A stretch of 64,000 bases of DNA from Isoetes taiwanensis (lineage: Eukaryota > Streptophyta > Lycopodiopsida > Isoetales > Isoetaceae), in the NCBI GenBank assembly GCA_021234155.1, contig JAJEKV010000015.1, positions 6,147,194 through 6,211,193 on the forward strand. Direction: 5' to 3'. Each line of letters starts with the position of its first letter. Position 1 is the first letter of the stretch. Shown here piece after piece: positions 46,831-58,604 of the stretch. The notes below the pieces were generated by a model. The model saw only the letters and a program-made list of their open reading frames with translations, was not told where the DNA came from and searched no databases. A program made the position numbers and the translations under genes.

Positions 46831-49800
46831 GAGTAAGCTTGAGGGATCGTCGTGCTATTGAGAGCCCCAGCCCCGATTGAGTTAGGAGCCTGGGAGATCT
46901 TTGCGAGCCTTTGTCAAGGTCTTGTTAGTGTTTTATTAACTTAACCATGGATTCCTAAAAAGTACAATATTATCACTTATATGGCATGATGGGGACCCAA
47001 TACATTAGAACATTACACAAATTACTATTATGATTAAAAAGGCTTATGCTCTAAAGGGTTTTTTAGATTAAAACCTTAACAATAATAAATTGCATTGCAA
47101 AAAGGGTTACACATCACGACTTACATGATTAGTCAACTTCTACAGTATAGAAGTCTGGATCTCAGTCCTATCTGATCATGCTCTAGTCCATACGTATAGC
47201 GATCTACCAGATGAGTACGTACAACAAGAAAAGAATGATGCTAAGTTGCAAAAATATCTAGCTGCTAGAGATCGTCCATCTTTTCGACCTAGATAAGAAC
47301 TACAGGAGACTTGTTGAACATCTTCCTCATCATGGCAGGTACTAGAGACATGCCTCTTGTTGCTCAAGTACCTGGTGCCAATGTGTAGAGAATGAAAAGA
47401 AAGGTCAAGACATTGAGGATTAATGCGATAAGGATTTTCTAACAAAGACAAGCTACAAAATTGTAATCCAAACCCAAAAGTGCACTAATATAGTGTAGAA
47501 ACTAAGTGCTGGTACCTGAATAAGATTGAAAACTGTGAACATGCACATGTGATGTTTAAATCCTCGACATCATCTCCACTCAATATCTTATCAAGGTAGG
47601 CAGCTTTTATAACTTCACACATTCTACACATCTTACTTCTAGTTCATTTAATACCCAAAATCCTTATATTATATAAGCCCAAATGTCTAGCTTTGCTAGA
47701 GACTATCAACATCTTCTCTACCAAGAGTGAGTACTTTAGGATTTTTCCTCGACTTCTTCCTCATTAAGGTAGGTACTACAAGCATATCTCTTATCACAAG
47801 GGACATAGGGACCTAAAACTAGAAAGATTATTGAGTACGTGAGGACTCTCAGTATTGAGTAAGTGAGGACTCTCAAAAAAGAAGGGGCTATCGAGAATTA
47901 GCGACATCTACTTTACCAAGGAAACTATGATTCAAGCATGGCATTATGGCATTACCTCAACCTGAATTTGGATCCATCCAGGAAGGTCATCAGACTACCA
48001 TACAAGTCTCACCCGAGAACCGTTTGGATGTTCATATCATCTCCATCTCCACTGAATTATCACCCGAGAACCGTTTGGATGTTCATATCATCTCCATCTC
48101 CACTGAATTATCTGATTGTACCTCAAAATAGAAGAATTCATAATAAAATTAAGCACCATTGAAAAGTGTGGGCCACAAGCTAACGAGCTCAAGTACACCC
48201 AAAACCACTATTAAATGCACGAATTATTGACAAAAAAAAATTTAGCGCCAAACCCTACCATCACCAAGAAGGGAACTGATCTATCATCCGCTTTTTCTAT
48301 CTGATGTCATGCGACCGTCTGTGGAGGCCAGGTGTCCTCGACGGGGGGTTGTCTCATTTTGTTGAGACATGGACAATTGATGGTTCGGGCAACATCTTAT
48401 GCTGATGGGATTTCTATAACATGGTATTCGTTTTCGTTTTCGGTGAATGACTAGTAACATAGATAGTTTTTGAAGCAAAGTGGTAGTGGTTCCTTTTTTG
48501 CCTCATCAAAAGCTATCTAATCAACAACATTATCACATTTTCCACGACTTGTTTTTAAGAAAATGAATTTGATATTGGGAATTAGTATACAGACTTTACA
48601 TGCACTTGTAGCATGCCTTGAATGATGGGCATGGTGGCAAGATTGTGAGGTAGTACCGAGGCCTATGAAATCTTTTTCTTTTATTGATAACAAGTTACAT
48701 TGGGAAAGTGGAATATACTGCATTTCCCGTTTCAACTAAAGCACAAGACTAGGCTAGAGGACACCAGCTGAACAAAAGACTTAAAGTGGTTATCTCTTTC
48801 CAGGGTGAATCTCAAAGCATATGACATTTATAAAGGTGTTATCACAACCACCAACAGGTACTCGATAAAAGTAAAAGTGGACAGGGTAACTAGATCACAA
48901 AGTGTTAGAAATAACACTATTATATAGTTGAATGATGGTAGAAGCCAGTAAAAAAATTCACAAGCAAAAAGCCTACGATCAGAGATATTGCACTTGCACA
49001 AACTTAAGCCAAGATGGGAAATGTTTAGCTTTGACAACTAAGTGCCTTAAAACAGAATATCTTTTGAACAGTACTGACCAGATTCATAGTGTGGCTTACC
49101 TCTCAGAGAGGTACATTGTAAGCGTCATCTTGTGGTAATTTGTCAGATGCTCTTACTGTGTGCCCCTGGCAGCTGCTCTGCAACTAGGTCTATAATCTAT
49201 GCCCAGAATAAACAAGCATTTTTTTAACATATTAGAACACTTGCTCTATCCAGAAAGCATAAGGCATGTGTAGCTCCTACAGACCAGAAGCCTTACCATG
49301 TCTTCATATGCATTCATCCATATGCTATGAATTGAATCTTTCTATGCCACAGCAACAGAGAACTGGTACATTCGCATTTATATGCCTCAGTAGTATGTCA
49401 ATTTTCAGAGCATGCAGAACACTGCATACTGTTCAAACAGAAGGCCTAACAACAAACAAAACTTTCAGATACACATGATATATATTTATTACAGAGCTGA
49501 AAAAGATATGAAACAAAGCCTAGGAAAGGACCTAAATGCTGTAGATAGCTTGAATCAAAATATTTACGGTGGGCGCAACTAAAAGTAGATGCATCAAGGT
49601 ACCGGAAGAATATAAGGTGCACCTGTGGGGCTTGGAACCGATTGTCAGGCCGGCAACCACCATATACATAAAAGGCATTGTACTCTCTGCAATATGAAAG
49701 CAACGCTAAGCCGGATCAGACCTAAAAGCTATTCCGGCGTTGAATTTTTTTTCCTTGGTGTTTTTTCTCACTAGTAAAAACTTAGGGTTTGACCTCAGTC

Positions 49801-49859
49801 ACCATGTTTACACAAAACCAACATTTTTTCCTTGACCAACATGTTACTAAAGACAATTC
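46831..49859. other. No recognisable gene
   Basis: Apart from a perfect tandem duplication at 48010-48111, I see only short frames. A minus-strand frame of 85 codons near 49446-49703 (containing YNAFYVYGGCRPDNRFQAPQ) is unassigned. Confidence 0.35.
48010..48111. repeat. Perfect tandem duplication of 51 bp
   Basis: Two identical 51-bp copies (start CACCCGAGAACCGTTTGG) lie head to tail at 48010-48060 and 48061-48111. The absence of differences implies a recent event. Confidence 0.95.
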
Positions 49860-49869
49860 TCTACATGTA

Positions 49870-50120
49870 GCAAGCATACCACAAGGACAATTCTCCACAT
49901 GTAGCAAGCTCATCCTCACGTCACTGTGAGTGCGTCGGTCGCCTATGGTCCGTAGAGGTGACCAACAAACTTGTAAAGCCTATCGGCGACCCGTCCATGA
50001 TTGTGACAAATGTACCAGCTTTTGGTAGCCCATTGGCTATTGTCGCTCTCTGGGCCCATGGAATCAACTTCCCAAATGAGATTCCCCTATGCATGAATGA
50101 GGATGTAAAAAGGTTTTAGG
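49870..50120 (+). other. Coding-like stretch, unassigned
   Basis: One plus-strand frame reads VGRLWSVEVTNKLVKPIGDP, then VPAFGSPLAIVALWAHGINF and ends at a TAG near 50119. It has no start codon in frame nearby and balanced composition, so it may be an exon relic. Family unknown. Confidence 0.3.
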
Positions 50121-50156
50121 TTGTACAGCTTCACATTTCACATTTTTTCCAGAAAG

Positions 50157-50416
50157 ATCATACTATACAATCTCGTCTTCCACGTTCCACATGATTGAAA
50201 CATTAGTTCTTATTCGTATTTAGTTATGGGTTTTCCCAAGTTTAGATCCCTTTCTAGGTCTTATTATGACATTCTTAATTCTTAAATCATACTATACAAT
50301 CTCGTCTTCCACGCTCCACATGAGTGAAACATTAGTTCGCACTTAGTTATGCTTTTCCCAAGTTTAGATCCCTTTCTAGGTCTTATCAACCTATCATGAC
50401 ATTCTTATAATTCTTA
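50157..50416. repeat. Tandem duplication of ~129 bp
   Basis: Copies at 50157-50285 and 50286-50416 share ATCATACTATACAATCTCG, GAAACATTAGTTC, TTTTCCCAAGTTTAGATCCC and ATGACATTCTT, with small indels and substitutions. Confidence 0.9.
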
Positions 50417-50799
50417 AGAATGAAAGCAAAACCTATTTGTTAAACTTTTGCCATTATGAATTCCAATTTAGATGAAGAATAGGTTGACTACTATTATTAG
50501 ACAATTACTATACAAGAAGCACAATGTGATGTCATCATGTGGTGTGTCTCTCCTAAGCTGATGAGGTCGTCACAAAAAGATCCATACAAATAATATTTAG
50601 TATCTAGCAGTGGGAACATAATTATGCACATGAACGCATCAAAAAGAGGACAAATAAATTTAATGCCCATGATTCTTCCCTATAGAAGATGGTTCACAAA
50701 TTTTGATGAATCAATTCGCGAATGACACATTTGTGTTTTTGCTAGCTATTGAGCATAATTTCCAAGTTTGAGAATGGGATTTGAAGTTGTTTTGTGGCT

Positions 50800-51113
50800 T
50801 CCTGATTGTGGCCAACTTGTGAACATCTCTCCTGTGCCACTCAGGTTGCCAATTGGAGATGAGGAGAGATGATCCACATGTGGGCTCGCATTCCAGGATG
50901 ATTACACCTTTAGTCTGAACCTGAAATGTGGTCACCCATATCATGTCAACTGCTTGAGTTTGCTTATGGAGAAGACACATTGCCTTAAGTGCTTAGAAAT
51001 AGTTCCAGCAAGGTTAATGGAGGAATTGGGGAAGCGAAGCAAACAAGAAACCTTATATGTTGGAGCAGCATACAAACACAGGGTTGAGACAATAACCTTG
51101 ATGATGAGCAAGT
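50800..51113 (+). pseudogene. RING-like zinc finger gene remnant
   Basis: In one frame: stop-S-T-C at 50870-50881, then GLAFQDDYTFSLNLK, CGHPYHVNC (50927-50953), and CLKC (50981-50992). The spacing C-x2-C, C-x-H-x2-H-x2-C, C-x2-C is that of a RING-H2 finger if the first Cys codon (TGC/TGT) has become TGA. RING fingers are usually E3 ubiquitin ligase domains. A basic tail (LEELGKRSKQE-like) follows to a stop near 51113. FCP1-like exons lie 1.8 kb downstream on the same strand; whether they were one gene is unknown. Confidence 0.6.
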
Positions 51114-51435
51114 AGCTACAACTCTAGACAGCAACGGGAAAAGGAAGCATGTGGAAACATCGGCAATAAAAAGATCCCCTGATCAGCTAAGCACAAGTCT
51201 ACAAGGACTCAAACTCTACAGCCAAAGAACTACTAGAAAAAAGGTACATGCTTGTTTTCTGAATTGGTAACAACAGTAGAAGAGCCTGTAGATAGTACAC
51301 ATCAAGATGCCAGTAGTCAGCAGCATGATGCAACACATGACAGCATAGTGCTGAAGACACCAAAACCTGCACAATCTAAGGCTGATTCGAATAGTGCTGA
51401 CGATGCTGCCAATTACATTATAGTTCTAAATTTTG

Positions 51436-52523
51436 CAACAGCCTCTACAAAGGCCTCACACTATTGATGCGAGGACGGACAAGGATGTTGAAGATGTGGA
51501 GAAGCAGGTAAGTAAGGTTGTTTCTTGGATCACTAGGTTGATAAGATGAAGGACCAAGAAGGTTAAAGAAGCCGAGAGTGAGGGTGAGTCAGACGTTTTG
51601 ATGTAATTTTGCCATAGGTATTTCAGACAGCTCAATTGATTGAACCGACTTGCTAAAACCAGCAACTAAAAGGTTTTTGTTTAATACAAGTATATGTTTC
51701 ATCTCTGTTTTATTACATTGTGTTGTTATAAAGTTTGTTTGGAGTTTCATTCAGCCTAGACTTCAATAAACATTTGCTTGCAGAAGGAGAAGGCAGGCAC
51801 AAGTTGCACTTGTTGAGTATGAAGAAGATATTGAAGCAATCCAAGTGCCAATACAACTCATTGCATATAAAAGGTGCAATCTAGTGGTAAGGGTGGGGGG
51901 TTTGGGGGGCAAGGTCCTGGGTTCGAATCCCCCACACAGCCAAAAAATTTTGAAATAGCAGGTCGTGGAATACAGACGCACAGACGGATGCTATTCTTTT
52001 AGCATAGCACATAGATGGATTTTACAACAGCCTCTACAAAGGCCTCACACTATTGATGCGAGGACGGACAAGGATGTTGAAGATGTGGAGAAGCAGGTAA
52101 GTAAGGTTGTTTCTTGGATCACTAGGTTGATAAGATGAAGGACCAAGAAGGTTAAAGAAGCCGAGAGTGAGGGTGAGTCAGACGTTTTGGTGATGGGACA
52201 TGCCTATAAACATCACATTTCTAAAAAAAAATAGCCAGTCTTATGTAATTTTGCCATAGGTATTTCAGACAGCTCAATTGATTGAACCGACTTGCTAAAA
52301 CCAGCAATTAAAAGGTTTTTGTTTAATACAAGTATATGTTTCATCTCTGTTTTATTACATTGTGTTGTTATAAAGTTTGTTTGGAGTTTCATTCAGCCTA
52401 GACTTCAATAAACATTTGCTTGCAGAAGGAGAAGGCAGACACAAGTTGCACTTGTTGAGTATGAAGAAGATAGTGAAGCAACCCAAGTGCCAATACAACT
52501 CATTTCATATAAAAGGTGCAATC
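51436..52523 (+). repeat. Segmental tandem duplication, period 589 bp
   Basis: Copy 1 (51436-51881) and copy 2 (52025-52523) share CAACAGCCTCTACAAAGGCC, the GACAAGGATGTTGAAGATG stretch and end AAAAGGTGCAATC. Copy 2 has about 55 bp (starting GTGATGGGACATGCC) that copy 1 lacks. The copies are otherwise nearly identical. The 143 bp between them hold a tRNA-like sequence. Confidence 0.92.
51873..52024 (+). mobile_element. tRNA-derived SINE-like insert
   Basis: CAATCTAGTGGTAAGG resembles an A box, and TGGGTTCGAATCCCCC (B box GGTTCGAATCC at 51920-51930) is a textbook RNA polymerase III B box and T-arm. A CAAAAAATTTTGAAATAGC body follows, ending GATGGATTTT. It lies exactly at the junction of the duplication. 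The first bases GGTGCAATC also occur in copy 2, so the SINE either begins there by chance or joined at that point. Confidence 0.65.
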
Positions 52524-52829
52524 CGAGATTTAGGTTCAAGCAGTTATTTTCTTGTTTTATTCCACTTTGTACAATGTTCTGCAAATTTCAGTTGGTAATT
52601 ACTGCACCACCTTTGATCTTGTAGGAGAACAAGACAAACAATTGAGTAGGGTTGTTGAGGCACTGAGTCCCATGCAACAGTTGCTGATAGCCAGGTGACC
52701 CTATTTTTTGGGGGTATGAAGATCCTAAAGCGAGTACATCTCAACATGAAGGTCAGCACTCACCATCACCAACTAGCAAAGCCACAACAAGTGACAACAC
52801 GGTTTAGCACAGCCCGACAAGGGTTGCAG

Positions 52830-53480
52830 AGGATGAGGGATGGCAACCATCATTGATGGTTCTGGACATAAATGGTGCGCTGGTACATACACAGTAGAGG
52901 AGAACCAAGGAAAAAGTACTGCCTCGACCTGATATGCACCATATTGTGAAAGAGACTGCAAACACGTGCCCAATTTGCAGAGCAGGATATCACGAGTTTG
53001 TGGAGTGGGTATTGCAAAAATTTGAAGTTGTAATATGGAGTGCTTCTATGCTTCACAACACAAAGGATATGGAGCTGCCTTGTTTCCGGATTTGCAGACT
53101 AAGTTCCTAAAGATTTATGGTCAAGAGCAGTGCTACACATGTGACCATCCAAGCAATATAGTCAAGCAGATTTATTTCAAGGAGTTGAAGATTGTACTTT
53201 AGAATTTTCCTAAATACCATGGCATCATTTTCTTCATAGATACCGCCTACACAATGGGTTTCTAAACCCTCCTCACACAACCCTTCCTGTTATGCCTTTC
53301 AAGAGGCAGGAAGAGAATTTTTACAAGCATTGGACCACTTATCTTCCCATATAAATGAAGAGACCATTTCACATCTAGATATTACTGATGCATGATTGCA
53401 GCAAGAGACAGTTGAAGTGCTAGATTACTGTCTCAATAACTATCTTGTTTCAGCCTATTATGTCCTCATTGCTCCACTTC
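52830..53480 (+). pseudogene. FCP1/NIF-type HAD phosphatase-like pseudogene
   Basis: One frame reads LMVLDINGALVHTQ, matching the DxDx(T/V) nucleophile motif region of plant HAD/NIF phosphatase-like proteins (LDLNGLL-type, second Asp already Asn). A TAG (52895-52897) follows, then CPICRAGYHEFVEWVLQKF and EVVIWSASMLHN, the WSSR-like block. After a frameshift come FPDLQTKFLKIYGQEQC, KQIYFKELK, FFIDTAY and GFLNPPHTT, in the family's order. FCP1-like enzymes remove phosphates from proteins such as RNA polymerase II; this copy is dead. Confidence 0.75.
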
Positions 53481-54045
53481 AGCTATAAAAGAAGCTGCTG
53501 AACATGCCTCCTAAAGACTCCAATGACCCTTTATTTTGAAAATCCTTGTACACTTTTTATAATATATATGACTCACAAATTATTGTAATATATGCTATCG
53601 AATTATTGTAATTTTGAGTATTCACTCCAAGTTGTGCAAAACTGATCACAAGCATCTCTAATCCCATCGATCCGAGACATCGGATCGCCATTCTAGAATG
53701 GGACGAGCATGCATGTTTTGCATGCATGCGGGCGGCGCATGCCCATTCTGGTTGGGAGTTCGCTATTTTAGGCGCGTTTCTGCATCAACGTCTCATCGGC
53801 GCTTCCTCTTCTCTCTCAGCAGTACCTCTTTCTCTTTGAACCCACCCTCCCCCCCTTCTTTGTTTATTATATTTGTCGCGTGGCACGCGCGTAATCAGCC
53901 CCTCCACTCTGGGAGGTTTATTTTGTTTCATTTTTTTGGTGTTGGTGATGTGCAGGTACAGGTTGGCGAGCAGCATCTGTTTCGACTTCTCCATTCGTGG
54001 TTTTTGGGAGCGATTTCTCTGCCTTGCGTTTGTCTAAGCCCCTTG
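53481..54045. other. No firm gene; GC-richer, promoter-like stretch
   Basis: Near 53690-53840 the sequence becomes GC-richer and carries GCATGCATG palindromes and pyrimidine runs. It might be a promoter or 5' untranslated region. An open frame of 121 codons at 53698-54063 has no recognised family. Confidence 0.3.
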
Positions 54046-54122
54046 CCGAAGGTTTATCACTAGGGTTTTTCCTCGAAAACCCGAAAGGGCGGGGTTTTTT
54101 AATCCCGGTGATAAACTTTCGG
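54046..54122. repeat. Nested inverted repeat
   Basis: Outer arms of 15 nt (54046-54060 CCGAAGGTTTATCAC and 54108-54122) match with one mismatch. Inside is a second inverted pair, AAAACCC and GGGTTTT, around GAAAGGGCG. It could form a cruciform or RNA hairpin. Confidence 0.75.
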
Positions 54123-54519
54123 TAGGTACACCAGCCAAACATCTGTTAGCATTGTATTTTTGGGGTCCAAATGATATAATTGGATTTTCCCTTTATTTTT
54201 CGTGGGTAGTTCGCGTGTGTGCGGCTACCCACTATCCACCATTGTAGAAAATCTGCTGAGATGAATGAGAAGCCTATCTATCGGGCGGTTTGTTGGTTTC
54301 ATGCGAGTCCCATCTCTAATACTACATCAAAATTTAAGATAAAAGTGGCAGCAAACAATTGACTACAACCCTATTAAAATGATAAAACAACTAGGTCAAA
54401 TCATGTTCAACCTTCATATGGTAGGCTATCAAGACTCATCTGATGAGTAGACTCTTCAAGGAAAACATCTGTTGGTGCCAGAAATCTGATTTATCTCACA
54501 CTTCCTTGTTAATACATTA

Positions 54520-55058
54520 TGACTATATTGAAAAATCAGACCTTTGTCTTCAAGCAGCTCCCAAGTACCATCGAGCTGGATAACATAATACAAACCAGCC
54601 AAGACATGTTCATCGACATTGAAGGTCTGACCTCAACTGTCATGTACAAGCCAACAATATGCCTCAGCTCAGCACACTTCACCACATAGAAATCTGCATT
54701 CTCCTAATTGCCCTCCAAGTTGTCACCTTCCTTTATGTTTCCATTAAGCCATTCTCCATCACCTTCAAAAAATGCATCATCGATGTCGTCTTAAAGTGCT
54801 TCACCACTAGATTTTATAGGCTTTAGTGTCACATACTTCCAATTCTTCAACATGTTCCTGTTCAAACAAGATGATCAACTTCTCTTCAAATACTTACCGC
54901 AAAAACAACTTAAATCTATATGAGCCATCCTTGTGGCTGATTTGGCCATGTATGTCCTGATGCTGTTATTGCTGTCTATTTCCTTGGTCTCTTCTACCCA
55001 TGCACAGTCCAACCGGTGTATGCTTTTAACATCATCTTTTCCAATTAACCAAAAGTAC
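54520..55058 (-). pseudogene. Spliced gene relic, unassigned
   Basis: On the minus strand, TTCTTGCAG precedes an open segment (54898-55058) with YFWLIGKDDVKSIHRLDCAW and RTYMAKSATRMAHIDLS, which ends at GTAAGT. Only 40 nt later CTTGTTTGAACAG precedes a second segment reading LKNWKYVTLKPIKSSGEAL, DDIDDAFFEGDGEWLNG and ADFYVVKCAELRHIVGL with single stops. Both borders fit splice consensus, but the phase across the intron does not give an open reading, so it is decayed. I do not recognise the family. Confidence 0.4.
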
Positions 55059-55059
55059 C

Positions 55060-55699
55060 TGCAAGAAGTTAGCAAAAAAATATTGTAGTTCAAAAATAGG
55101 CCAGAGGCATAATACAATGTTACTCAGTAGAAGACGACAGACGAAAGCACATTACCTTTTGATGTCCTGTCACTAATACCTTCATTTCAACAACTAGTGA
55201 ATTCACAAACATCAGCAGCATCCTAAATCTCACTCTATCATCTGCACTTCCCGATTTTGAACAGCAGAGTTGTACTCTCGAGCAGTACATGGTTCATTAG
55301 AAGCTTTATCTTTTCTGTTAAATCCTCGAAATCCAAAAAACAAGATGTTTTTTATAAGAAGCAATATTTTTTATTTGACATCGCCAATATAACTTATCTC
55401 TTAATTTGAGGTCAGCATTAGAAGGCATAAAATAGTTTTTTAATTTCCTAGTGAACTTGTGCAAGTTTCAATTCTGTGTGCTTGAACTGATTTAGTGTGG
55501 CATCGTCACCAATAGAAAGTGCTTTTCTATGAATTTGAAGCACAATGGACCTTCTGAGTCTGGACTGTGGGCAGATTAAAACATTGTTCCATTTTAAATG
55601 TCTAGTCCGACAGGACCATTTTATTCCTAGCCTTATTATATAGCCAAAGGAGGAGCATAAAGTTTTTTTCTCTATAATTAAAAGATGATATAATTGCTT
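55060..55699. other. No recognisable gene
   Basis: AT-rich sequence; probable upstream introns or flank of the gene relic at 54520-55058. Nothing else is seen. Confidence 0.3.
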
Positions 55700-56245
55700 A
55701 GCCTTTGGCGAGAAGTCATTGGCTTTCCCGTTGCCTCTTGTTTTATCTTATTTTTTCTCATCATTGTTTGAATTCCATTTTGCCTCGCCTTTGACCTCCT
55801 TCACTTCGTAATTTGGCGAGTTGGGAAGCCATAGTGTCTAATTGCGCACGTAGGTCTCGCCTTTCGTCTTGGAGAGGATCCCCAATGTCAAAGTCCTCTC
55901 CCTCTAAATCCAAGTCTAAGAAGCCCATATATTTAACATCCTAAAGCACCTCAGTAATGGGAGGATTTGAAGTGCTTGCCTCTTTCTTAGACGCGCCAGG
56001 AGGCATTTCTTTTGAAAGGTCTCTAGGGGGAGATGCCTCCCCCTTGGAGCAGTATCATTTTTATTTTACATTCTCTCCATAAACGACACCAGATTTTTTG
56101 GGAGGGCCATTAGCTCTTAAAGGATACAAAGATCGTATTGGCACCACTTATGGTTTTTCTTCTTTAGGCATCTTAATAATCTTGTTGCAGAGTTTGAATC
56201 TCCTTGGTGTAATCCCCTTAGATCTTCACTGCTATGATACCAACT
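55700..56245 (-). mobile_element. Retrotransposon 5' end: primer site and gag start, minus strand
   Basis: The minus strand at about 56230-56242 reads TTGGTATCATAGC, a one-base variant of the initiator tRNA-Met primer site. Downstream (56008 to 55800) is a gag-like start, MPPGASKKEASTSNPP, then EGEDFDIGDPLQDERRDLRA and QLDTMASQLAKLRSE, a coiled-coil N-terminus. No LTR pair or pol in this orientation was found. Confidence 0.5.
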
Positions 56246-56339
56246 AAAAGAAACATAGGCATATATCCATTGTACATATAAGCATAGAGTTAATTATATC
56301 TCTCTCTTCATAACGTAAATAAAAAGTACTCTTATTTAT

Positions 56340-57620
56340 TTGACTCTTGAAGAACATGAGAGCATGCTCGACAGGTTCTCCAGAAGCTTCGTGAATGTGG
56401 ACTATTTGAAAATTGTCAGTTTAATCAAGATACTGTGGCATTTCTTGCCGATATTATATCACTCCTCAGGAGCCTTTATAGATCCTCCTAAAGTGAATGT
56501 TGTTTTGAATTGGCAAGCACCTTGTTTAGTCCAAGATATTCAGTGTTTTCTTGAATTTGCCGATTTCTATCAGTGTATTATTCAGAAATATTCAAAGATT
56601 GTCCTTCCTTTAACATGCCTTAACGCGAAAGATGTACCATTTGAATGGAGTGTAGAAGTTAAAACTGCTTTCATTATCTTGAAGCGCGTTTTCACCACGG
56701 TGCTACTTCTTGATGCAGATCCTTCGCATCCATATGTTATTGAAGAAGATGTTTCTATTTTTCTCTTGGCAGTATCCTATCACAGGAGGGAGATAACCAT
56801 GAATAACATCCAATCACTTTCAATCTTGGAAGTTTCAGGCTGTAGAAATTACATATCCAATTTATGACAAGGAACTATTGGCGATAGTAGATTTTTTTTT
56901 AAGGAATGTAGACGTTTTCTTGAGGTCCCCCCTTATAAGCTCATAGTGTATGCTAATTATTGAAATTTGGAAGACTTTCAGTTGACTCCTCAGGGCATAC
57001 ACAAATAGGTTTTGTAATCAAGTATCATCCTAGATCCCTCCAAGTAAAGCCTGATGCTTTATCTCGATGTTCATACCTTGAACCTGTGATCCAGTATACG
57101 ATCAGTAATCACAAATTATTCTAGGTCCTGATTGGTTCCAGCTTATGGTTTGTCATTTTGTATGAGGCACCTCATGATGCATATTTGTTGGAGTCTCTTT
57201 GTGCAGCTCCCACATTTGATCCTTTGGTTCAAGGTGTGTTTTCCATTTTGGTTCAACGCCATCTTTTCAGCTAATGCAATCTGACTATGATCATTTTGAG
57301 ATTCCGGATGATCTTCTATTTCGTGATGGGCTATTATATGTTCCTAATGGTGCTTCTAGACTCTTGGTTCTTTAGGTCTGTCATGGTTCTCAATGGCTGG
57401 ACATTTTAGAGTAGCCAAAACTCTAGAGCTTATTAGTCGAGAGTATTGGTGGCCTGGGCTTCACCGCTCTATTGAAAACTGTATTCGATCCTGTGATATT
57501 TGCTGTCGATCAAAGGTCCGAGGCATCTCCCCATGGTCTTCTTTAGCCATTGCAACTAGTCCTTGAAAGAGCATTTTAGTGAATTTTATTCCAGAGTTGT
57601 CCCTTTTTCGGGCAAAAACA
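56340..57620 (+). pseudogene. Ty3/gypsy RNase H-integrase remnant
   Basis: Plus-strand pieces: PPKVNVVLNWQAP and DIQCFLEFADFYQCIIQKYS (post-RT block), DVPFEWSVEVKTAFIILKRV and DADPSHPYVIEEDVS (RNase H start; the catalytic TDAS is EEDVS). Then YDKELLAIV and YHPRSLQVKPDALSRC (shifted). The integrase zinc finger follows: VCHGS, then ISREYWWPGLHRSIENC and IRSCDICC, and a first-Asp block, SILVNFIPELSLF, with Asn for Asp. Later integrase is missing. Several frameshifts and stops. Confidence 0.82.
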
Positions 57621-58604
57621 TAGCGCGAATCAAGGTTTAGAGTTGTGCCCTCGCGTTCACGACGAACGTTTTTTCTTTTCTTCTTGTGTATGGTATATAT
57701 GTTATGTTATTGACTATGATGGACTTACACAAGTATCCCACATGCATTCATGCAAAAAGGAGATCCCGCATTCGACATGTGGTTCGGTATTCTAATTCAA
57801 CGCCAGTCTTGAGCCTTCTAGTGCATGTTCTTGTGTTCCTACTCACCCTTTGGGCTTCTGCATCATTATTTGCCAATTTAATATCTCATTTTCAGTGTAT
57901 TTTATCTATTTCGCCATAGGTTCATGACATTGGCCAGACATGGTTTACACCTCAACACTCAACCAATGATCACATTTTCACATTACGTACTTTGCTAGAA
58001 GACAGTTGTAATAAATGTCAAGATCCTTTTTGTTACTTTGTGAATTTTGTTAAAAGCTTTTTACATAGTCCCTAGAGGGGAGCTATGGAGCAGACTATTC
58101 CAATTGAGTGTCGCTCAGGACTTAGAGAATTTTATCTATAAGTTGTATGAAACGATGTCAACTCAAATGCCACAATGTCAGCCGTCCAATTTTCTTGGTT
58201 CATAGAAACATCAAGAAAATACATTTTTGAATGATGTTAATATGGCTGGGCTTGGCATTTTTTCGGAATTAGATTTTTTGATCCAGCAATTTGTTGCAAA
58301 TATAGTAATGGGTTAATTACATAAGTGGATAGCCAGATTCTTCACCTCAACCAGCCAAACAGTTGGATAGCATAGGCCTTACAAACCTTCAATCCTCAAT
58401 CCATTAGTAAGCATGTTTACAGCTCAAAGCTCTGTTGACTCCCACATGTAGAACCACACCAAATTTCTATGGAAGAAGCCGGAGGGATGGTCTACAAAAA
58501 CTTCAATCAATAAATGTTTGTATCATACTGCAATTAAATAAATAAATTTATTAATCATGCTTCTTGAGACCCTAATGGGCCACGAAGCAATAAATACAAC
58601 GGAT
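57621..58604. other. No recognisable gene
   Basis: Short frames only. A 77-codon plus-strand frame at 57686-57919 is unassigned. The expected integrase core is absent. Confidence 0.35.
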
